This document shows positions 45,701 to 56,481 of a stretch of 64,000 nt of DNA, piece after piece (the first letter of the stretch is position 1; each line of letters begins with the position of its first letter). The stretch comes from ZC4RG30 sp035556135 (lineage in GTDB: Bacteria; Pseudomonadota; Gammaproteobacteria; Steroidobacterales; Steroidobacteraceae): contig DATMFO010000004.1 in NCBI GenBank assembly GCA_035556135.1, positions 1 through 64,000 on the forward strand, written 5' to 3'. The notes under the pieces are model-generated. The model searched no databases and had not been told where the DNA came from. It was given only the letters and a program-made list of their open reading frames with translations. A program made the position numbers and the translations under genes.

Positions 45701-47352
45701 ATGAACGACTCGATCTCGGATACTCACCGCCGCCCGCGCAAGGGCCGCGCAAAGCTTGCCGTCATTGCCGCGGTGGCCGTGGCACTCGCCGGCTACGGTG
45801 CCTGGAAGCTGCTGGGACCCAAGGAAGAAGAAGGTGGCTACCTCTTCGCCAAGGTGGAGATGGGCAGCATCGAGGATCTGGTCACCGCCACCGGCACGCT
45901 GGAGCCGCGCGACTACGTCGACGTGGGCGCGCAGGTGTCGGGGCAGATCGAGAAGATCTACGTGGAAGTGGGCGATGAGGTGAAGGTCGGACAGGTGCTG
46001 GCCGAAATCGATGCCGAGCAGGCTTCCGCACGCGTTGAGGCGAACAAGGCGCAATTGAGATCCTCCGAGACCAGCCTGCTGACGCAGCGGAACAACCTGG
46101 AGAAGGCCAAGCGCGACTACCAGCGTCAGCTGAACCTCAAGAAGGAAGACGCGACCACCGAAGAGGCGGTGATCAACGCCAAGACCACGCTCGACAACGC
46201 GGAAAACCAGATCATCCAGTCCGAGGCGAGCATTGCGCAGCAGAAGGCGAACATGCGAATCGAGGAGCGCAACCTCCAGTACACCAAGATCACCGCCCCC
46301 ATTGACGGCACGGTGATGAGCATCGCCGTGAAGGAAGGTCAGTCGGTGAACGCCTCGCAGAGCGTGCCGAACGTGATGCGGCTGGCCGATCTCAGGACGA
46401 TGACCGTGCGTGCCGACGTCTCGGAAGCAGACGTGTCCAAGGTGTACAAGGGAATGCCGGTGTACTTCACCCCTCTCAGTGCGGGCCAGAGCCGCCGCTA
46501 TTTCGGCGAACTCAAGCGCATCGAGCCCACGCCGAAGACTCAGCAGGGCGTGATCCTTTATCCCGCGCTGTTTGATGTGGAGAACCCCATCGTCAATGGG
46601 AGACCGGAGCTGATGCCGAATGCGACAGCGCAGGTATTCTTCGTCGCCGCCGAGGCGCGCGACGTGCTGACGGTTCCCATGGCAGCCCTGCAGCAGGGCC
46701 AGCAGATTGCGCGCGAATTGGCGATGAAGGAGCGTGAGCAGGCCCAGGCTGGTGCTGCTGCGACACCAGGGGGTCCTCCGGGTGCCGGCGGTCCTCCCGG
46801 CATGGCCGGTTCTGCTCCGCCGGACGCCGCATCGGGCGCCCCCGGCGCGAGAGCGGGCGGTGAAGGCGGCGCAGGCGCGGCTGCACCTGGCGGCAACCGG
46901 ATGGCCGGCAATGGCGGCCCGCCGCGTGGCGGCAATCGCAATGGCGGGGGCGGCTTCAATGGACAACAGTTCACACCGGAGCAGATTGCGGAATTCCAGG
47001 CCCGTCGCGGTGGCGGTGGCGGTGGATTCGGCGGTTTCCGTGGCATGGGCGGCGGAGCGGCCGCAGCCCCTGGCGTCGTCCAGCAGCGCCGCGGCACCGT
47101 AATGGTCAAGAAGGCCGACGGCGAGCTCGAGGCGCGCCAGGTCGTCGTGGGCGTGAACGATCGCGTGCGTGGCCAGGTCATCGAAGGCCTGACCGAGGGT
47201 GAAGAAGTGGTCGTGGGCAAGCGCGAGACCGAGCCACAGACCGGCCCCACCGCCGCTGGCGCCCAGCAGAACAACAACATGAACAACCAGTTCCGCGGCA
47301 ACCAGGGTGGCTTCCCGGGCGGTGGCGGCGGCGGCAACTTCCGGCCCTTCTG

Positions 47353-47353
<1 letters not shown>
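45701..47353 (+). CDS. macA: Membrane fusion protein MacA with long low-complexity insert
   Basis: Periplasmic adaptor of a MacAB-TolC efflux pump, 550 aa against about 370 in E. coli. An N-terminal membrane segment (LAVIAAVAVALAGYGAW) is followed by lipoyl, coiled-coil hairpin (EANKAQLRSSETSLLTQR) and beta-barrel domains. Residues ~347-463 are a Gly/Pro/Ala/Asn-rich disordered stretch not found in typical MacA. The membrane-proximal domain then resumes (RRGTVMVKKADGE), ending with an Asn/Gly-rich tail. ATG at 45701 preferred. It overlaps macB by one base (TGATG). Confidence 0.88.
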
Positions 47354-49323
<1,970 letters not shown>

Positions 49324-49327
49324 TCGA

Positions 49328-50752
49328 GTGACTTCCCTGATCCAGTCGCGGCCGCGTGCCGCTGTGAAAATGGTGGCCGCGGCGGTTGCCGCGGCCGTGC
49401 TCGCCGGGTGTTCCTACAACATCAAGCCCGTCGACAACCCGGTGCGCATGCCCTCGGCGTGGGACGCGAGCATCGCTCCCGCCGCCACCGATTCGGTGTC
49501 GGCGCAATGGTGGAAGAACTTCAATTCACCCGTCCTGAACGCGCTGATCGAGCGCGGCCTGCAGGACAACCCGACGCTGATCGTGGCCGAGGAGCGCATG
49601 AAGCAGGCGGAGCGCAACTTCGCCCGCAGCCGCGAGGACCTGTTCCCGGACCTGAGCCTGAGTGCCCGCACCGGGCGCACCCGCACGGGCGGGAACCAGC
49701 AGCCTGAGCGCACGTCCGATTCGACTTCGATCGGCCTTTCGACCAGCTACACCGTGGACCTGTTCGGTGCGCAAGCCGCGCGTTACCGGCAGCAGATCGC
49801 CAGCTTCATCGGCACGAAGTACGACACGGACCTGGCGCGCATCACGATGGCCGCCAACATCTCGCGTGCCTACTTCAACCTGCTGTCGATCCGCTCGCAG
49901 GTGAACGTGGCGCGCGAGAACCTGCGCATCGCCGAGGACCTGCTGCGCATCTTCGAGGTGCGCTGGCGCGAGGGCGTGGCGCGGGAATTCGATTTCACGC
50001 AGCAGACCACGCAGGTGCTGCAGCAGCGCACGCAGCTGATTCCGCTCGAGAACCAGATGCGCCAGGCGGAGACCACGCTCGGACTGCTCCTGGGGGTCAC
50101 CCCGCAGGAGTTCCAGATCGAGGGCGAACCCATCGACCAGCTGGTGGTGCCGGAGATCGCCCCCTGGGTGCCCTCCGAATTGCTGTCGCGCCGCCCGGAC
50201 ATGGCCGGTGCGGAGCTGGACCTGATCTCCCAGCAGGCCAATACGGCAGCCGTCCGCGCCGCCCTGATTCCCGTGACGCTGACGCTCAACGCCAGCGGCA
50301 ACCAGGGCTCGCAGGAGCTGTTCCAGCTCACCGACGCACGCACGTTCTCCATAGGCGCCGCGCTGTCGATTGCCGAGGGCATCTTCAACTTCAAGCAGCG
50401 GCGCACCAACGTGCTGAACGCCGAGTCGAACGAGTTCATCGCGCTGGTCAACTACGCACAGACGCTCCGCCAGGCACTGGCCGACGTGGACAACACGCTG
50501 GCCACGGCATTCGCCAACCAGCGCTCCGAAGAGACCACCCGGCAGACACTGGCCAACGCGCAGCGTTCGCTGCAACTGGCGGAAGTGGAATACCGGGAGG
50601 GCGCGGCCAACCTGCAGGAAGTACTCGACGCGCAGCGCTCGCTGTTCTCGGCGCAGGACAACCTGGCCCGCGCGCGACTCACGCGGCTCAACACTGCAGT
50701 GAACCTGTACGTGGCGCTTGGCGGCGGCTGGGACGGCGCGGTCGACTTCTGA
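49328..50752 (+). CDS. TolC/NodT-family outer-membrane efflux lipoprotein
   Basis: A 474-aa outer-membrane channel that completes the MacAB pump. The signal peptide ends in a lipobox (AAVLAGC). Two OEP repeats are visible, with WWKNFNSPVLNALIERGL and FTQQTTQVLQQRTQLIPLENQ helices typical of NodT/OprM-type factors. GTG at 49328 with CGGAG upstream is the likely start, 4 bp after the macB stop. The C-terminus (LYVALGGGWDGAV) matches the family. Confidence 0.93.
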   Translation: MTSLIQSRPRAAVKMVAAAVAAAVLAGCSYNIKPVDNPVRMPSAWDASIAPAATDSVSAQWWKNFNSPVLNALIERGLQDNPTLIVAEERMKQAERNFARSREDLFPDLSLSARTGRTRTGGNQQPERTSDSTSIGLSTSYTVDLFGAQAARYRQQIASFIGTKYDTDLARITMAANISRAYFNLLSIRSQVNVARENLRIAEDLLRIFEVRWREGVAREFDFTQQTTQVLQQRTQLIPLENQMRQAETTLGLLLGVTPQEFQIEGEPIDQLVVPEIAPWVPSELLSRRPDMAGAELDLISQQANTAAVRAALIPVTLTLNASGNQGSQELFQLTDARTFSIGAALSIAEGIFNFKQRRTNVLNAESNEFIALVNYAQTLRQALADVDNTLATAFANQRSEETTRQTLANAQRSLQLAEVEYREGAANLQEVLDAQRSLFSAQDNLARARLTRLNTAVNLYVALGGGWDGAVDF

Positions 50753-50778
50753 GCCTGCCGCGCCCCGGCTGACGCTGG

Positions 50779-51762
50779 CTAGGGCGCCTTCAGCGCCGCC
50801 AGGATGGCCTCCAGGTCCTTCCGCAGGACCTGCTGCAGGCCATCCCTCGCCAGCTTGCCGTCGACCACCACGCCGGTGTCGCCGGCATCCAGCACCACCA
50901 GGCGTGCGCCGCCGTCACGCACCGCCTTCTGGATGGCCTCGCTGGGCTGCCACTTGTGCAACACCACCTTGATGCCATGGTCCTCCAGATGGCGGGTGAG
51001 CGCCGCGAGGTCTGCGGCCGTCCAGCGCACATCCTGCTTGATGAAATAGCCGTCAACCAGCAGGCCCATGTCATTGGTGAGGTAAATGAAGTCGCCGGTG
51101 AGCGCGAACACCAGGTCGCTTTCCGACTCGATCAGCCGCGACTGGAAGTCACCGCGCTGGCGCAGCAGGGAGCGCTTCAGGCGATCGAGGTTGGCGGCGA
51201 TCACCGGCGCCGACTGGGGGAACAGCGCCGCAAGATCATGGGCCACGATGTCTGCCATGCGGATGGCATTGGAAAGACTGAGCCACAGGTAGGGAGCGGT
51301 GGCACCGCCGGCCGGATCCGGATCGCTGCCCCAGCGCACATTGGAGACGGGGGTCTGCACCAGCGCGACGCCGGGCATGTCCGGTGACCAGGGCACGGCC
51401 GCGTCGATGTTCACGATGCGGATGTTGGCCTGGCGGGCGAAGCGGTACAGGGGATCTTCCGGCAGGGCGTTGGTCAGCGTGACCACGGCAGTGGCGGCGG
51501 CGAACGCCGGCACGAGGGAGTCCTTGCGCCTTGCGATGTAGTCAGGCAGCACGGCCATCTCGCGGCCATCTTCCGGCACGTTCTGCACCTGCACGGGAGT
51601 GCCTTCCAGCAGGGCCGCGGTGATGGAATACGTCGCCTGGTTGCCGGTGAGCACCGTCAGGGCGGAAGGCTGCGAGGCGCGGGAGGGCGCGCCGACTGAC
51701 AGGGCCAGCATCGCCAGCAGTGCGGCGGCAAGCCGGCAGTGAACACGGATCCGCTTGTGCAT
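50779..51762 (-). CDS. ZnuA-like solute-binding protein lacking the metal histidines
   Basis: A 327-aa exported protein (signal LAAALLAMLALSVGAPSRA) with the fold pattern of metal ABC solute-binding proteins, but degenerate. The motif normally WLDPxNA reads WLSLSNAIRMAD, and none of the usual three histidines is in place (ALTGDFIYLTND replaces the VSHxAFxY segment). The C-terminal VVLHKWQPSEAIQKAV remains ZnuA-like. Last gene of the seven-gene metal operon, 23 bp after the permease. It may bind another ligand or act as an accessory; its function is unproven. Confidence 0.7.
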   Translation of the reverse strand: MHKRIRVHCRLAAALLAMLALSVGAPSRASQPSALTVLTGNQATYSITAALLEGTPVQVQNVPEDGREMAVLPDYIARRKDSLVPAFAAATAVVTLTNALPEDPLYRFARQANIRIVNIDAAVPWSPDMPGVALVQTPVSNVRWGSDPDPAGGATAPYLWLSLSNAIRMADIVAHDLAALFPQSAPVIAANLDRLKRSLLRQRGDFQSRLIESESDLVFALTGDFIYLTNDMGLLVDGYFIKQDVRWTAADLAALTRHLEDHGIKVVLHKWQPSEAIQKAVRDGGARLVVLDAGDTGVVVDGKLARDGLQQVLRKDLEAILAALKAP

Positions 51763-51785
51763 TCCTGCCTCCCGGGTGGCCGTCT

Positions 51786-52691
51786 TCAGAAAGCCGCCTC
51801 GCGGAACCGCGGCAGCGCCATTCGCAGCGCCATCGTGGCGAGGAAGATCAGCGCGCTGGCCAGGATGATGGCGCCGCCCGAGGGCAGCGGCAGGTCCCAG
51901 CGCATGGGTGCGTAGATGCCCACCAGGCAACTCACGGTGGAGAAGACCATGGCCCAGCCGACGAAGCCGCGCAGCGTGCGGTTCACGTTGCGCGACGCCG
52001 CCGCGGGGATCAGCAACAACGCCTCGACGAGCACGGCCCCGACGATCTTCACGCAGGCCACGGTGAGGATGGTGATCAGCACCACGAACGCATACTCCAG
52101 CAGCTTCACGCGCACGCCCCGCACATGCGCCAGGCTGGGGTTGAGCGTGGCCAGCAGCATCTGGTTGTACAGCGGCAGGGCCACCAGCGCGCAGATCAGC
52201 GTGGTGGCCAGCAGCACGCTGATGTCGGTGTCGCCCACGGTGAGGATGGACCCGAACATCACCGTATCGAGGATGTGGGTATTCACCTTGGCCGACACCC
52301 ACAGCAGCACCGTGGCACCGATAGCCAGCGAGATCGACAGGAACACGCCGATCAGCGTGTCAGAGGACATCTTCGTGCGGTTGCGGGCGAAGTTCAGGAA
52401 CAGCCCGAACAGCAGGCAGAAGCTGAACATCGACACATAGGGCGCGGTGTAGGACTCACCGATGATCACGCCGATGGCCACGCCGGTGAGCGCGGCATTG
52501 CCCACGGCCTGCGAGAAGAAGGCCATGCGCTTGGCCACCACCATGGTGCCCATGCCGCCCAGCAGCGGCCCGACCACCAGCGCACACAGGAAGCCGTTGA
52601 CGACGAAGGCGTAGGTGAAGGTGAAGTGGATGTGGCCGGCCTCGGCGAGGCCGATGATGAACTGGCGCGGAATGTCGTACAGCGCGCTCAT
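51786..52691 (-). CDS. Metal ABC transporter permease (ZnuB/MntB family)
   Basis: A 301-aa inner-membrane protein with about eight spans in the ABC-3 family pattern: YAFVVNGFLCALVVGPLLGGMGTMVV, SQAVGNAALTGVAIGV and LIPAAASRNVNRTLRG are typical motifs, the last being the ATPase-coupling helix. It moves the divalent metal handed over by the solute-binding protein. It overlaps the ATPase gene by 4 bp. Metal identity cannot be read from the sequence. Confidence 0.92.
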   Translation of the reverse strand: MSALYDIPRQFIIGLAEAGHIHFTFTYAFVVNGFLCALVVGPLLGGMGTMVVAKRMAFFSQAVGNAALTGVAIGVIIGESYTAPYVSMFSFCLLFGLFLNFARNRTKMSSDTLIGVFLSISLAIGATVLLWVSAKVNTHILDTVMFGSILTVGDTDISVLLATTLICALVALPLYNQMLLATLNPSLAHVRGVRVKLLEYAFVVLITILTVACVKIVGAVLVEALLLIPAAASRNVNRTLRGFVGWAMVFSTVSCLVGIYAPMRWDLPLPSGGAIILASALIFLATMALRMALPRFREAAF

Positions 52692-53410
52692 GGCCTGGCC
52701 TCGCTGGCGGATGCCGCGAAACCGGGGAAAAGGCGCTCCGCCTGCCCGCCTGCCAGCACCTCGCGCGGCGGGCCGTCGAGCAGCACCCTGCGATTGATGC
52801 AGGTCATCGCGTCGGCATTCTCGCGCACCTGGGCCAGGTCGTGGTTGATCCACACCACCGTGCCACCGCCGCGGGCGAAGTCGCGGATCGCGCCTTCGAT
52901 GATGTCTTCACCGGAAAGATCGACGCCGGCCGTGGGCTCATCCAGCACCAGCAGTGCCGGCTCGGGGATCATGGCCTGCGCGAACAGCAGGCGCTGGCGC
53001 TCGCCGCCGGAAAGGTTGCCGAGCATGGTGCGCCGGCGATCCTTCAGGCCCATGCGATCGAGCACCTCGTCGACCTTGCCGCGGCGGGCCTTCGACAACC
53101 CGAGGAAAGCCGGACGGCGCTGGCCCGTCATCGCCATGAAGTCCGTGACCGTCACTGGCAGGCTGCGGTCGAAGTCGAGCACCTGCGGCACGTAGCCTGT
53201 GACGCGACCCTCCTGCCAGCGCACCTCGATGCTGCCCGTGTGTGGCATCTGGCCCAGCAGCGAGCGGACCAGGGAGGTCTTGCCACCACCGTTGGCGCCG
53301 ACGATGCAATGGATGCTGCCGGCGCGCACGCTGAAGCTCACGTCTTCCAGCACGCGCGTGTTGCCCAGGGTGAGGCCCACGCCGGTGAATTCAATCGATG
53401 GGCCGTGCAT
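52688..53410 (-). CDS. Metal ABC transporter ATP-binding protein (ZnuC/MntA family)
   Basis: A 240-aa ABC ATPase. Walker A is GANGGGKTS (~39), signature LSGGERQRLLFAQAM (~140), Walker B LLVLDEPTAGVDLSG with the catalytic Glu, and switch His in INHDLAQ. Walker A carries two Gly (GANGGGKT) as in ZnuC-type proteins. It starts 9 bp after the solute-binding protein gene and overlaps the permease gene. Confidence 0.93.
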   Translation of the reverse strand: MHGPSIEFTGVGLTLGNTRVLEDVSFSVRAGSIHCIVGANGGGKTSLVRSLLGQMPHTGSIEVRWQEGRVTGYVPQVLDFDRSLPVTVTDFMAMTGQRRPAFLGLSKARRGKVDEVLDRMGLKDRRRTMLGNLSGGERQRLLFAQAMIPEPALLVLDEPTAGVDLSGEDIIEGAIRDFARGGGTVVWINHDLAQVRENADAMTCINRRVLLDGPPREVLAGGQAERLFPGFAASASEARP

Positions 53411-53419
53411 GTCCTTCCT

Positions 53420-54349
53420 TCAGTTGCCGCCCCGGGCCGAGTCGTTGATGGCGGCAGCCAGGGTGGCCAGGTTCTCGCGCATCTCCTCGACGAAGCGTTC
53501 GCGTGTGTAGGGGCCGCTGCTGATGTGCGAGATGGAGTACATGCGCACGCCGGTGGCCTCGCGGATGGTCTCCGACAGCTTGCTGGCGAAGTACTTCTCC
53601 GCGAACAGCACGTTCACCTTTGCCGACTTGATGCGCTCGATGGTCTCGGCCAGCTGCCGCGCGGTGGGCTCCACGCCGTGGCGGGGCTCGATCACCGCAG
53701 TGACCTGCAGGCCCAGCTCCTGCAGGATGTAGTCGTAGCCGCTGTGCATGGTGGCGCAGCGGAACTTCGAGAGATCCGCACCGGCAACCCTGGCGTCGAA
53801 TTCAGCGCGCAGCTTGCGGATCTCCAGCGCGTAGCGGCGGGCGTTGTCCCGGAAGTACGCGGCATTGGCAGGATCCAGCTCACCGAGCCGGGAGGCGATG
53901 GTGTAGACCTGCTGGATGGCCGCAGTGGTCGAGATGAAGGTGTGGGGATTCACCACCTTCTCGCCCGCCGGCGCGCCGGCGACGGGAATCAGCGACACAC
54001 CGTCGTTGGCGTGGATCAGCTTCAGCTTGCCGCGCTTGCCCGCGGCATCGAGGATCTCGAAGGCCCAGCTGTCATGGCCGATGCCGTTCACCACCAGCAC
54101 GTCCATCGAGGCGATGCGCACCATGTCGCCGGGTTGCGGCGTGTAGCCATGCGGATTGGCATCGGCGTCGATCAGGGGAATCACGTCGGCGCGGTTTCCC
54201 ACGATGTTCGCCACGAAGCTGTAGTAGGGATGCAGGGTGACGCCGACCTTCAACCGTGGCGCGGCGGCGGCGGCATGTGCGCCTGGCCCAAGCACGGCCA
54301 TTGCAGCCATTCCCAGCAGCGTGACCAGCGTCCTTCGCGTGCTCTTCAT
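53420..54349 (-). CDS. Metal ABC transporter solute-binding protein (ZnuA family)
   Basis: A 309-aa periplasmic metal-binding protein with a signal peptide (LLGMAAMAVLGPGAHA). The likely metal ligands are the histidines in ADANPHGYTPQPGD, VNPHTFIS and CATMHSGYDYIL, with the acidic residue in VLFAEKYFASKL. The His-rich loop of zinc-specific ZnuA is absent, so manganese, nickel or cobalt are possible. The ATG at 54349 overlaps the preceding gene by 4 bp. Confidence 0.9.
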   Translation of the reverse strand: MKSTRRTLVTLLGMAAMAVLGPGAHAAAAAPRLKVGVTLHPYYSFVANIVGNRADVIPLIDADANPHGYTPQPGDMVRIASMDVLVVNGIGHDSWAFEILDAAGKRGKLKLIHANDGVSLIPVAGAPAGEKVVNPHTFISTTAAIQQVYTIASRLGELDPANAAYFRDNARRYALEIRKLRAEFDARVAGADLSKFRCATMHSGYDYILQELGLQVTAVIEPRHGVEPTARQLAETIERIKSAKVNVLFAEKYFASKLSETIREATGVRMYSISHISSGPYTRERFVEEMRENLATLAAAINDSARGGN

Positions 54350-55059
54350 TGCCCACCCCCGAACAGCTCATCGGCGATGTCCTGCGACTGCCCGGCGGCA
54401 TCGTCCTCCGGCTGTTTGCCGAACAGGCGGCGGATCTCGGTGGCGCCACTGTAGGGCACTACCTGGCGCCAGCCCTGCAGGATCAGGCTGTCATTGAAGC
54501 CGCTTTGCGGCATCGACACCTGTGGGTCGCGGTTCCACCAGATCAGCAGGGAATTGTTGTTGGAGAAGCCGGCATGCACGTGGCCGATCACCAGCAGGAA
54601 GGAGCCCTGCCCCTCCACGTCGCCCCCGGTGCCCAGATACATCACCGAGCCCTGCATCTCGCCCTTGTCCAGCGGCTCATGCAGCGACCATTGCAGCGAA
54701 CCGTTCTGCCGCCAGCTCCCATCGCGCACGAAGGGCGGCACCAGAGATTCCTCCAGCTCGGTGATGGAGGGCCAGCGGAAGGGCTGGCCGGGCTGGTTCA
54801 TCATGTTCAGGTCGTCGTAGAGATAGAGGATGTCGTACTTGGCCGCGTCCAGCGCGTTGTAGATGGCCTGGTCGGGACCTGTGAGCGTCTCGAAGGCACT
54901 GACCTGCCACTCATAGATCTGCTGCTTGCCTCCGGTGGTGCCATGGGCCTGTATCCACAGCGCAAGACCCAGCGCGACCAGCACCGTGGCGGCAACCAGT
55001 GCCAGGGCCTCACCGCGCGCGCCGGCCGGCCTGACCTGCTGGAGGGCGAGCGCGGTCAT
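54346..55059 (-). CDS. DUF6162-type membrane-anchored protein of metal ABC operons
   Basis: A 237-aa protein with one N-terminal membrane span (ALALVAATVLVALGLALWIQ, ~18-37) and a periplasmic C-terminal part of ~190 residues. It contains FETLTGPDQAIYNALDAAKYDILYLYDDL and a conserved-looking GHVHAGFSNNNSLLIWWN segment with possible metal-binding histidines. It resembles the DUF6162 family found next to metal ABC genes; function unknown. It starts 6 bp after the DUF4198 gene. Confidence 0.7.
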   Translation of the reverse strand: MTALALQQVRPAGARGEALALVAATVLVALGLALWIQAHGTTGGKQQIYEWQVSAFETLTGPDQAIYNALDAAKYDILYLYDDLNMMNQPGQPFRWPSITELEESLVPPFVRDGSWRQNGSLQWSLHEPLDKGEMQGSVMYLGTGGDVEGQGSFLLVIGHVHAGFSNNNSLLIWWNRDPQVSMPQSGFNDSLILQGWRQVVPYSGATEIRRLFGKQPEDDAAGQSQDIADELFGGGQ

Positions 55060-55065
55060 CTGTCT

Positions 55066-55914
55066 CTACTTCACCATGTCCGCGGCGTGGACCCAGAGCA
55101 CCGCGTCGAGTGAAAGCTCCTTGCCCTGGTACTTGAGGTCATCATCGAGGTTGAGTGCGCAGATGCCCCACCAGCCAGCCCTGGGCAGGCCGATGATCAC
55201 CTGCCCGTTCCCGTCCGCACGAATGCTCATGGTGACGTAGGAGTCCTGCGGCGCCGTCACCTTGGCCGCCGGATCAAAGCGACGCGCTTCGATCTGCGGC
55301 TCATGGTTCAGGTATTCGATCTCCACCTCCGCATGTGGCACGGGCTTGCCGCCGGCCATCACCACGGCCCGGAACACCCCGCCCACCCAGTTGGCATAGG
55401 GTTTGTTGAGGGGCACGATCTCCACCGGCAGACCCAGCGCCTTGTCCCACTCCCCTGGCAGGCCACCGATGTTCACCACGGTCTTGGTGACCTGCTGGAT
55501 GTATTTGTCTTCGCTGGCCTCGTAGTAAGGCGCCGGGCGCAGCACGTAGGTGTAGTCGCCCAGCGAGCGGGTCAGGCTGCGCGGCGGATTGGCAAGGAAG
55601 GCAGCCGCCTTGCTCTGCACACCTGACCACTGGATGGGCGTAAGGTACTGCCTCAGGTCGGTGGTGCGCGGCTCGCTTTCGCCGCGCTGGTGCACCACGT
55701 AGAACTCCTCCGGCTTGCCCATGTCCATGGTGAAGCCGTTGTCGAAGGGGTGCGAGAACACCAGGGCCAGGGGAATGGGCGCCGCCTCGCGCAGCGCGGC
55801 CTGCGGGGTGTAGAGAAGCTGGAAGTGCGCCTGCGCCGCTGCGCAACCCAGGGTCGCCAGCGCTGCAGCGAGAGCCTTGCCGCAATGTCGCGGCAGCCAG
55901 GCGTCACTTTTCAA
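55066..55914 (-). CDS. DUF4198 (NikK-like) exported metal-binding protein
   Basis: A 282-aa DUF4198 protein. The signal peptide (LAAALATLGCAAAQA) is predicted to be cleaved just before His, so the mature protein would begin HFQLLYTP. An N-terminal histidine with its free amino group is a good Ni/Co/Cu ligand. Further segments: FSHPFDNGFTMDMGKPEEFYV and a C-terminal WWGICALNLDDDLKYQGKEL. DUF4198 proteins accompany nickel/cobalt uptake systems. Overlaps the first gene by 11 bp. Confidence 0.82.
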   Translation of the reverse strand: MKSDAWLPRHCGKALAAALATLGCAAAQAHFQLLYTPQAALREAAPIPLALVFSHPFDNGFTMDMGKPEEFYVVHQRGESEPRTTDLRQYLTPIQWSGVQSKAAAFLANPPRSLTRSLGDYTYVLRPAPYYEASEDKYIQQVTKTVVNIGGLPGEWDKALGLPVEIVPLNKPYANWVGGVFRAVVMAGGKPVPHAEVEIEYLNHEPQIEARRFDPAAKVTAPQDSYVTMSIRADGNGQVIIGLPRAGWWGICALNLDDDLKYQGKELSLDAVLWVHAADMVK

Positions 55915-56224
55915 TGTCGCGTCCGTCGATCTTCACCACATGGCCTTCACCGGCGTTCAGTTCCACGCGGAACGGCACCTTGGGCCTTGCGAACCGGAAC
56001 TCGCCCGACTTGTCGAGCGCGCCCTCCACCAGCACCTTGCCGGCCTGGTCGAACACCTTCAGCGGCACGCCGGCCGCCGACGCGCCATCGCTGAAACCAC
56101 CTTCGCAGGTGACCGATTCGTCACCGTTGTCGAAGCAGCTGCAGATGGCGTTGTGGGCCTGCGCCACCGCCGCGCCCGCCAGCAGGGCGGGGGCCAGAAG
56201 AAGCCGGATGATGTGTCTATGCAT
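55904..56224 (-). CDS. Small exported protein with predicted N-terminal His and Cys cluster (NikL-like?)
   Basis: First gene of the seven-gene metal operon, 106 aa. Its signal peptide (LLLAPALLAGAAVAQA) is also predicted to be cut right before His, giving a mature HNAICSCFDNGD... start with three cysteines within 17 residues (ICSC, VTC). The rest is a beta-sandwich-like carboxypeptidase-regulatory pattern (AGVPLKVFDQAGKVLVEGALDKSGEFRF). It resembles small NikL-type partners of DUF4198 proteins. ATG at 56224 follows GGAGG. Not firmly recognised. Confidence 0.7.
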   Translation of the reverse strand: MHRHIIRLLLAPALLAGAAVAQAHNAICSCFDNGDESVTCEGGFSDGASAAGVPLKVFDQAGKVLVEGALDKSGEFRFARPKVPFRVELNAGEGHVVKIDGRDIEK

Positions 56225-56289
56225 CGTTCCTCCCGTACCGACAGGCAGGGATATAGCCAGAATACTCCCAGTTTTTCGCGTTCCCAACG

Positions 56290-56306
56290 GTTAAGAAACG
56301 GTTCTC
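56290..56306 (+). promoter_or_regulatory. Operator-like element upstream of the metal operon
   Basis: GTTAAGAAACGGTT (56290-56303) recurs with one change upstream of the TonB receptor gene (60086-60099), in the same orientation and at a similar distance from the start codon (65 and 72 nt). Hexamers GTTAAG and GTTCTC are 11 bp apart, a spacing typical of OmpR/PhoB-family regulator sites. A -10-like TATTCT lies downstream at 56259-56264 (minus strand). Confidence 0.55.
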
Positions 56307-56481
56307 CACTGGGGACAGCGCATGCCAGGGTCTAGGATCCACGGGCACCCAGGAATGGGACCGTCCCCGAAGGGCACAGGTTCCACAGCAACCGGAGACC
56401 GGCAATCATGGACATGCCTCAATCCAGTGACCGGCCGGCCCCCGGGCGCCCGGCAGTATTTGCCTGATCGGCCGGCGCGCC

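Noticed and set aside
56330..56420. B12-box-like CCGGAGACCGGC with nearby GTCCCCG and CCACTGGGG, suggesting a cobalamin riboswitch before the PepSY gene
   Set aside because: The other conserved blocks (AxAGGGAA, GGTGAGAATCC, GCCACTG followed by GGGAAGG) are missing or in the wrong order, and the distance between the CCCCG and B12-box pieces is too short for the fold.
56225..56481. Fur or Zur box between the metal operon and the PepSY gene
   Set aside because: No AT-rich GATAATGATTATC-like or GTTATA-N-TATAAC-like palindrome could be found; only the 11-bp-phased GTTAAG element is present.
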